The position numbers and the translations under genes were made by a program. Below, one piece after another: positions 60,501-64,000 of a DNA stretch of 64,000 nt; position 1 is the first letter of the stretch; every line of letters starts with the position of its first letter. The stretch is from Spirochaeta cellobiosiphila DSM 17781 (GTDB lineage Bacteria > Spirochaetota > Spirochaetia > DSM-17781), in contig NZ_KE384557.1 in assembly GCF_000426705.1 (NCBI RefSeq), positions 137,758 through 201,757 on the forward strand. The letters run 5' to 3'. Below the pieces are notes generated by a model. That model was not told where the DNA came from. It worked only from the letters and a program-made list of their open reading frames with translations, and did not search any database.

Positions 60501-60812
60501 TAGGAGAATGGCTGGTTGTCGTTCTCTTACTTCATCAGGTGTCATATGCAACCCTAATATGGTAATAAACCATAAATAGGGTATGAGAATGGTCAATCCT
60601 GCAAAAAGGATAAAGAGGCATTGCTCAAATAAACCTGTAGCTAAAAGCCCCATGACATAGGACAATCCCCATAATATTGTCACTGGTATGGCTAACTTAC
60701 CATAACCGGTTGTAATAATCTGCTCTTGGGATAACTTTATGAATGTCATAATCAGGGACAGTAGTCCCGCTGCAGCACTCATGGCAGTGAGTAAAGTTAC
60801 GGGATTCATCAT
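57507..60812 (-). CDS. Hybrid sensor histidine kinase with 7TM, PAS, receiver and Hpt domains
   Basis: 1101 residues. Seven or eight N-terminal membrane helices (about 1-225) of the histidine-kinase 7TM type, two PAS domains (about 240-345, 350-465), HisKA with the phospho-acceptor in FLANMSHEIRTPLNAVIGMS (about 487), HATPase (NGIKFTNHG, TDTGIGIP, GGSGLGLAIS), a degenerate receiver (about 720-835), a full receiver with Asp in LILMDDHMPMMDGVEATG (about 914), and a C-terminal Hpt with His in IAAHTLKSTCRLTG (about 1043). It carries its own phosphorelay; the final receiver is elsewhere. First gene of the run with the cyclase and HEAT proteins. Confidence 0.93.
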   Translation of the reverse strand: MMNPVTLLTAMSAAAGLLSLIMTFIKLSQEQIITTGYGKLAIPVTILWGLSYVMGLLATGLFEQCLFILFAGLTILIPYLWFITILGLHMTPDEVRERQPAILLVPALLILLILTDPLHHLFFKDITHNTLGYLTYYRPGWTLFSLLSLSLSLIILIADLILLIIYIPGTNIYFRRKIFPLTLLFGFIFLMDLFDHLLSPFPLYITPFLLCYFFAFLLPSLIKLNIFDAAPVKYSKVIERIPDLILLISSNYIILDINPAAQNILKVPEKWAIGRSLAQVSYPLFEFITHQEDKIDFHAELQLGDADSPHYYSVNVMPMRVGAGRDNGQLMVLRDVTAIKDIDKALEASVLRYQTLFTQAYDCIILTDKDLRLIEVNPAATRLLGYTKKEFLKLNLTDIYVKDENPHTTKFQDIPEEPLFESELRHKSGYIVPVEVTVSPLDLPGESIYLYFFRDITERKKAQITMKRAKETAEEASRAKSVFLANMSHEIRTPLNAVIGMSSLLLNTDLPVRQQEYVETIRSSSETLLSIINDILDLSKIDAGKIELDNTPFVLRECIEDVMDLSATKANVKGINISYCITESTPLVIRADISRLRQILLNIMSNGIKFTNHGEVNLRIHSEPIENQRINLIFTITDTGIGIPQERLDRLFKTFSQVDSSTTRKYGGSGLGLAISKQLCEIMGGHIEVTSVPNKGSIFRFHIKAAEGHRQSSNPAYLTPQNWGDSHRALALLPTQAMCDSIKDFARYWNIPMDSAESEEKGIELLQNKTYTLIFLDQEIIQGSKLITSIRQHKEDHNCYVFNLDFFPLSQPLSLYTDSIRKPLRINNIFYTLNRYLGTEQPHDQNRSKGTHLEEGFALGHPLQILLVEDNGVNQKVALMILRKLGYKADVANNGIEAIEAAKLKKYDLILMDDHMPMMDGVEATGHIRQILPQERQPIIVAVTANAMPESRDVYLNAGMDHYIKKPVEIPKLMEVLKGVVGNHQSELWKELPQQPVKETPDNSVEISKDPEILKLFVADTHRLLNEIDESLKLMDAGGIQIAAHTLKSTCRLTGADRLADLAANIEQRGKEGSIDDIQPVIKILNKEAKRVLKNLESQLQ

Positions 60813-60976
60813 ATCACCCTTTACTTTAATTCACCAAGAGATTAACAGCAAGTGATTGTTGTGTAATTTAATAGGAGCATAGGTTTCTATTTGTTTTCTC
60901 AGGAGGCTGAAAACTTAAGATTTTGCTAAATAGGCAAATAAATGGTAAAAATAACAAAAAATATGGGAGAAAAAAG

Positions 60977-61675
60977 ATGATTAAATACTATTTGCACCAA
61001 AATAAACTAACCACAGCTAAGGAAGAAAGCCGTTACCTGGCTAGGATTAAAAGCCATAGAAATATTAGCCAAGAGGATCTTCTGTCCATTATGGCTCACA
61101 AAAATACGACCGTATCCCGTCAGGATATCCTTGTAGTAATGGATCTCCTGGAAGAAGTGGTGGGAGAACAGCTTCTACAGGGGAATATGGTCGATACGTC
61201 TATCGCCCGATTCAGCCTCAGTGTCAGGGGTGGTTTTAGTAATCCCCAGGAAGATCTTAGCTCGGATAAGCATAAACTCCATTTGAATGCCCAGCCTAGT
61301 AATAAGTTGGTCAAGTTAATAGATACGGAGGCTCGCTTGTCCCGTGTGAAGCATTCTGCCATTAGGCCCCTTATTGATAGACTATATGACATGTCCTCCC
61401 AAGAGTATGGAGAAGAGTTCAGTAGGGGAACGCTTATGGAAATAAGAGGGAGTATGTTAAAAGGAGAGGATTCGGATAAGGCGGGGGTGTTCTTCATTCA
61501 CAGGGAAACAGGTGTTGTGACGAAGGTTACCCTGGTATATCGCTGTTTACCCGCTAGTGTCTTGATTGCTGTTCCTGATGATCTGGTTCCTGGTTGTTAT
61601 GCTTTGGAGGTTCGCATTCAGGATAATGGGGTTAAGAAGGTTGGGCGGTATTATATGGATATCAGTGTTGTTTAA
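60977..61675 (+). CDS. HU-like DNA-binding protein with DUF4469 C-terminal domain
   Basis: About 232 residues. The N-terminal 115 resemble the HU/IHF-like fold (IKYYLHQNKLTTAKEESRYL, SRQDILVVMDLLEEVVGEQL, FSLSVRGGFSNPQEDLSS). The C-terminal 100 residues form the beta-sandwich DUF4469 (GTLMEIRGSMLKGEDSDKAG, VLIAVPDDLVPGCYALEVRI). Such two-domain proteins occur widely in Bacteroidetes and spirochaetes, often in repeat-rich or mobile DNA. The start at 60977 is chosen over 60923 because it has GGGAGAA upstream and opens the HU domain. An RHS remnant follows directly. Confidence 0.85.
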   Translation: MIKYYLHQNKLTTAKEESRYLARIKSHRNISQEDLLSIMAHKNTTVSRQDILVVMDLLEEVVGEQLLQGNMVDTSIARFSLSVRGGFSNPQEDLSSDKHKLHLNAQPSNKLVKLIDTEARLSRVKHSAIRPLIDRLYDMSSQEYGEEFSRGTLMEIRGSMLKGEDSDKAGVFFIHRETGVVTKVTLVYRCLPASVLIAVPDDLVPGCYALEVRIQDNGVKKVGRYYMDISVV

Positions 61676-61830
61676 GGTGGGATACGGCTGTGGGTAGGGG
61701 TAAGGGACAGGTGTGGGTAAAGGTGATGCACAGCTGTGGTGGTATGTGTAGCACACTTGTGGGTGGGTGGTAGGCACAGTTGTGGGTTAAGGGTGAAGGG
61801 AAGGGGGGAAGTCATAGGTAACACCTTCCC
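61676..61830. repeat. G-rich degenerate repeats with a G-quadruplex motif
   Basis: After the HU-like gene the plus strand is strikingly G-rich, with degenerate copies of a unit like CACAG-TTGTGGGT (clear at 61730-61735, 61753-61763 and 61776-61787). The stretch 61784-61808 has four G-runs separated by TTAA, TGAA and AA, fitting the G3-N1-7 quadruplex rule. No gene is present; a Pro/Tyr-rich reading on the minus strand is just the repeat translated. Confidence 0.7.
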
Positions 61831-62902
61831 ATTCTCCTAGCAAGCTTGAGGTATGTATGGATAAAGCTGATCAGTTCAACTTTAGTCTGAATAACAATTT
61901 GAGTTTATGATCTCAATTATGGCCTTTACATAACCTTTAATCCCACTAGCGAATATTTAAGAACTAATGGTCGTTTCGTAAGTCAAACAGATTCTACTAA
62001 TCATAATTATTCCTTTCATAATAAGTTCTATAGGAATTACATGGGTAAAGCCTTCTATAGTCAAGATGGACTTGGTTCGATCAGTAGTCTGTTTAACTCC
62101 TTGGGATTTGAATCATAGAGCTATGATTATGATGCCTTTGGTCAGGCTATTAATGGTAGTTTTGTAGGTCAGAACCAGATGGGATATAATGGTAAAAGAG
62201 TCGATAGCTTTACTGGTAAATATGATTATGGTTTCCGAGATTATGATCCTATGAGGATGAGATGGATGACGATAGATCCGATTAAAGATGGGGTTAATTG
62301 GTATGTGTATGTTGGGAATGATCCAATTAATTTTATTGATTTGTGGGGGGTGGAAGATATAGTTGTCATAAATATGATAGATAGAGATAATAATTTTAAC
62401 AATAGGGCATATAACTTACTCGTTGATACTTCGTTTGATGATATTATTGGAGGTGATGAGGCAACTGCTGAAAACTTAATTAATAATGAATTGACAAATG
62501 ATGAATCAAAAAAGAATAGTTGTTGTAGTCCATGGAGATAAAGATGGAAACTTGTATGATACAAACGGGGAGAAAATAGCTCCCAATTCTTTTGAATCAA
62601 GTAATACAGGTAGTAACTTAGAAACTATAGATCTTGTAGGATGTTATGCATCAGAAGATGCTGAAACTTAGAAAAAAGCAACTGAGGTATCTGATGTAAG
62701 AACTTATAATCCTACTATACCAGATGCTTCTACCATACATTGGAATCAGACTAATGATGCGCTTCAAGATTTGATTCCAGAATCCATAGAAAAAGGAGTG
62801 GATAATTCTGGTGAACCTATAAATAAGCCAAATCCTATAACTAGTTGGCTGTCTGATATTGTTGGTAGTGAAGACGGGGGGAGTTTGAATTCTGAAGATT
62901 AA
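61831..62902 (+). pseudogene. Decayed C-terminal part of an RHS/YD-repeat protein with tip domain
   Basis: Fragments in three frames read as one RHS protein end. Early YD-type text (about 61831-62115) ends at TAG 62116-62118. The hallmark core follows: GKRVDSFTGKYDYGFRDYDP, then MRMRWMTIDP and YVYVGNDPINFIDLWG (about 62170-62345). The tip region begins GVEDIVVIN, meets a frameshift in the A6 run at 62508-62513, and continues in the next frame (RIVVVVHGDKDGNLYDTNGE, TIDLVGCYASEDAET) through another TAG at 62669-62671 to TAA 62900-62902. The 5' several kilobases of a normal RHS gene are missing. The tip is probably an old toxin or protease domain. Confidence 0.85.
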
Positions 62903-63833
62903 GAGCATTTTACTTTTGTTATTTGTTGCTAGAGTTTCTCTTTTTGCCAGTGGGATATCTGATAATAAATTTGTTTCTAAATTAAATGATCGTTATAACA
63001 TAGATGTAATTACTACATTAAAAGATAGATCTCTTAGTTATACATTTATATCCGATCATGAGTACGTGTATGCAACTTCTAAAAGTTTATGTTTTCTGAA
63101 CTTACTAACTTCAGAAAAAAAACAAATTTCTATTCCCTCTGTAATGTTGGAAAAGAGAATATTAAGTATAAAGAATTTAGATTATGACCATGTGAATAAT
63201 TACTTGTATATGAATTTCATTATCGATGGAAATAAAGATATACACTCTTTTCTTTATAGATACTCTTTAAAGAATAGTAAGTGGGAAGAACTAAAAGAGC
63301 TTTATGATAATGTATACAAATTTAAAAGCCATAATAGTTCTCTAATTTTAACTACGATGAAAGATTCTTATTATTATTTATATAATATTTCAACTGGTTC
63401 TATGGATAATCTAAAAATAGAAAAGCAGAATGGAAGGTTTTTAAATCATGTTCTATCTTTTAATAAATCCACTAATGATTTATTATCTAAATTTATTTTT
63501 GACGATGATAGAGAAATGTATTGTCTATACAATCTTGATTCAGAAGATATAAGATTCTTTGATGCTAGTTGTACCAAGCGTAAAATATCTTTTGAAGATT
63601 ACGCATTGTACGATAACTTTTTTATAGCTCTTAACAAAGTGTACCAATATACTTCAGATATCTATATGTATTCCTTTGCCACATCATCATATAAAGAAAT
63701 ATTAACAGATTTGCCTTTTAGCATTTATTCCTTAAAAAAATACAATCAGGATAAAGTAGTTTTCTTAGCTGTAAATGAACGAACTGATAATATGTTTCTT
63801 TGTACTAAGAAAATTGTTGAAGAAGGTGATTGA
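62892..63833 (+). CDS. Secreted protein of unknown function downstream of the RHS remnant
   Basis: About 313 residues. The frame opens with CTG 62892, eight bases after a GGGGGGAG ribosome site, giving a signal peptide (LKIKSILLLLFVARVSLFAS); the first orthodox start, TTG 62916, would cut it in half. The rest is rich in Tyr, Ser and Asp and repeats a strand-turn pattern (YTFISDHEYVYATSKSLCFL, NNYLYMNFIIDGNKDIHSFL, KDSYYYLYNISTGSMDNLKI), as in a beta-propeller. No family is recognised. Its start overlaps the end of the RHS tip region, so it may have been the immunity or companion gene of that RHS protein. Confidence 0.65.
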   Translation: MKIKSILLLLFVARVSLFASGISDNKFVSKLNDRYNIDVITTLKDRSLSYTFISDHEYVYATSKSLCFLNLLTSEKKQISIPSVMLEKRILSIKNLDYDHVNNYLYMNFIIDGNKDIHSFLYRYSLKNSKWEELKELYDNVYKFKSHNSSLILTTMKDSYYYLYNISTGSMDNLKIEKQNGRFLNHVLSFNKSTNDLLSKFIFDDDREMYCLYNLDSEDIRFFDASCTKRKISFEDYALYDNFFIALNKVYQYTSDIYMYSFATSSYKEILTDLPFSIYSLKKYNQDKVVFLAVNERTDNMFLCTKKIVEEGD

Positions 63834-63839
63834 TGATTA

Positions 63840-64000
63840 ACTGTCCCTTCCCAAAATCTGATCGCATTTTTTCCCAAATTAAATGTGTATGGATTTCCGT
63901 TTAAATCATAAGATTCCCGAATTACAGTAGGATTAGGGTACTCATTTCCAGGTGATATTACAGAAAATCAGATTAGACAAGAGAATGGTTTATGTCAAAG
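63840..64000 (-). pseudogene. RHS/YD-repeat-like fragment on the minus strand
   Basis: One minus-strand frame reads YDLNGNPYTFNLGKNAIRFW with NEYPNPTVIRES before it, resembling an RHS repeat (Y-D-x-x-G-N). It is closed by TGA upstream in the frame and continues past the window, so extent and integrity are unknown. It runs opposite to the RHS remnant at 61831-62902. Confidence 0.35.

Noticed and set aside
61547-61777. Pro/Tyr-rich minus-strand ORF of 76 codons
   Set aside because: It is the complement of the G-rich repeat and part of the HU-like gene, without a plausible start or domain.
62241-62908. Minus-strand ORFs opposite the RHS remnant
   Set aside because: They mirror the AT-rich RHS sequence and contain no motif or ribosome site; the plus-strand reading has the clear RHS core.

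Overview
The window is an AT-rich stretch of a bacterial chromosome, most likely from a free-living spirochaete (Spirochaetota, Spirochaetales). The pointers are a class I (archaeal-type) lysyl-tRNA synthetase, a RarA ATPase fused to a methyltransferase-like domain, secreted proteins whose signal peptides end in LFANG, HU-like/DUF4469 and RHS proteins, and tRNA genes without encoded CCA. This placement is an inference from gene content; no search was run.

Layout. 1-9 kb is accessory: three AraC-type regulators (two with GyrI-like effector domains), a frameshifted small lipoprotein, a MATE exporter facing a Crp/Fnr-family regulator across a Crp-like palindrome, an FG-GAP lipoprotein with a deletion-scarred second copy 1 kb away, and a GNAT/YoaP protein. 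9-19.5 kb is one carbohydrate locus: YesM/YesN-type two-component pair, sugar-binding protein, two permeases, a DUF2264 protein, a GH88 unsaturated uronyl hydrolase and a cytoplasmic beta-propeller-like protein, closed by a terminator and followed by a remnant that looks like an anaerobic sulfatase maturase. Together with a KDG kinase at 31 kb this suggests import and breakdown of unsaturated uronate oligosaccharides, perhaps from sulfated polysaccharides.

19.9-32 kb holds a CAT-anticodon tRNA, a CheY-like receiver, AzlCD, a cation/proton antiporter, RlpA, a glycosyltransferase, lysS, rpiA, an aminotransferase behind an apparent alanine-codon attenuator, an AraC/DUF350/transglutaminase operon, and kdgK. 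32-35 kb has a periplasmic-binding lipoprotein divergent from a HisKA_2-type kinase. 35-49.6 kb is mostly housekeeping: pepF, rdgB, a sigma-like protein, nrnA, argF, lon-clpX-clpP-tig, five tRNAs (His, Arg, Lys, Leu, Gly) and rarA. 49.8-61 kb is signalling: an EAL protein, YihY/BrkB, HEAT-repeat protein, GAF-PAS cyclase and a large hybrid kinase. 61-64 kb is accessory again: an HU-like DUF4469 protein, a G-rich repeat block, a decayed RHS C-terminus with a tip domain, a possible partner protein, and a second RHS-like scrap on the other strand.

The strongest unexpected signal is the leader at about 28.3-28.5 kb: a sigma-70-like promoter, a 28-codon ORF with seven Ala codons (five consecutive), and an intrinsic terminator just upstream of an aminotransferase gene. 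This reads as alanine-sensing transcription attenuation.
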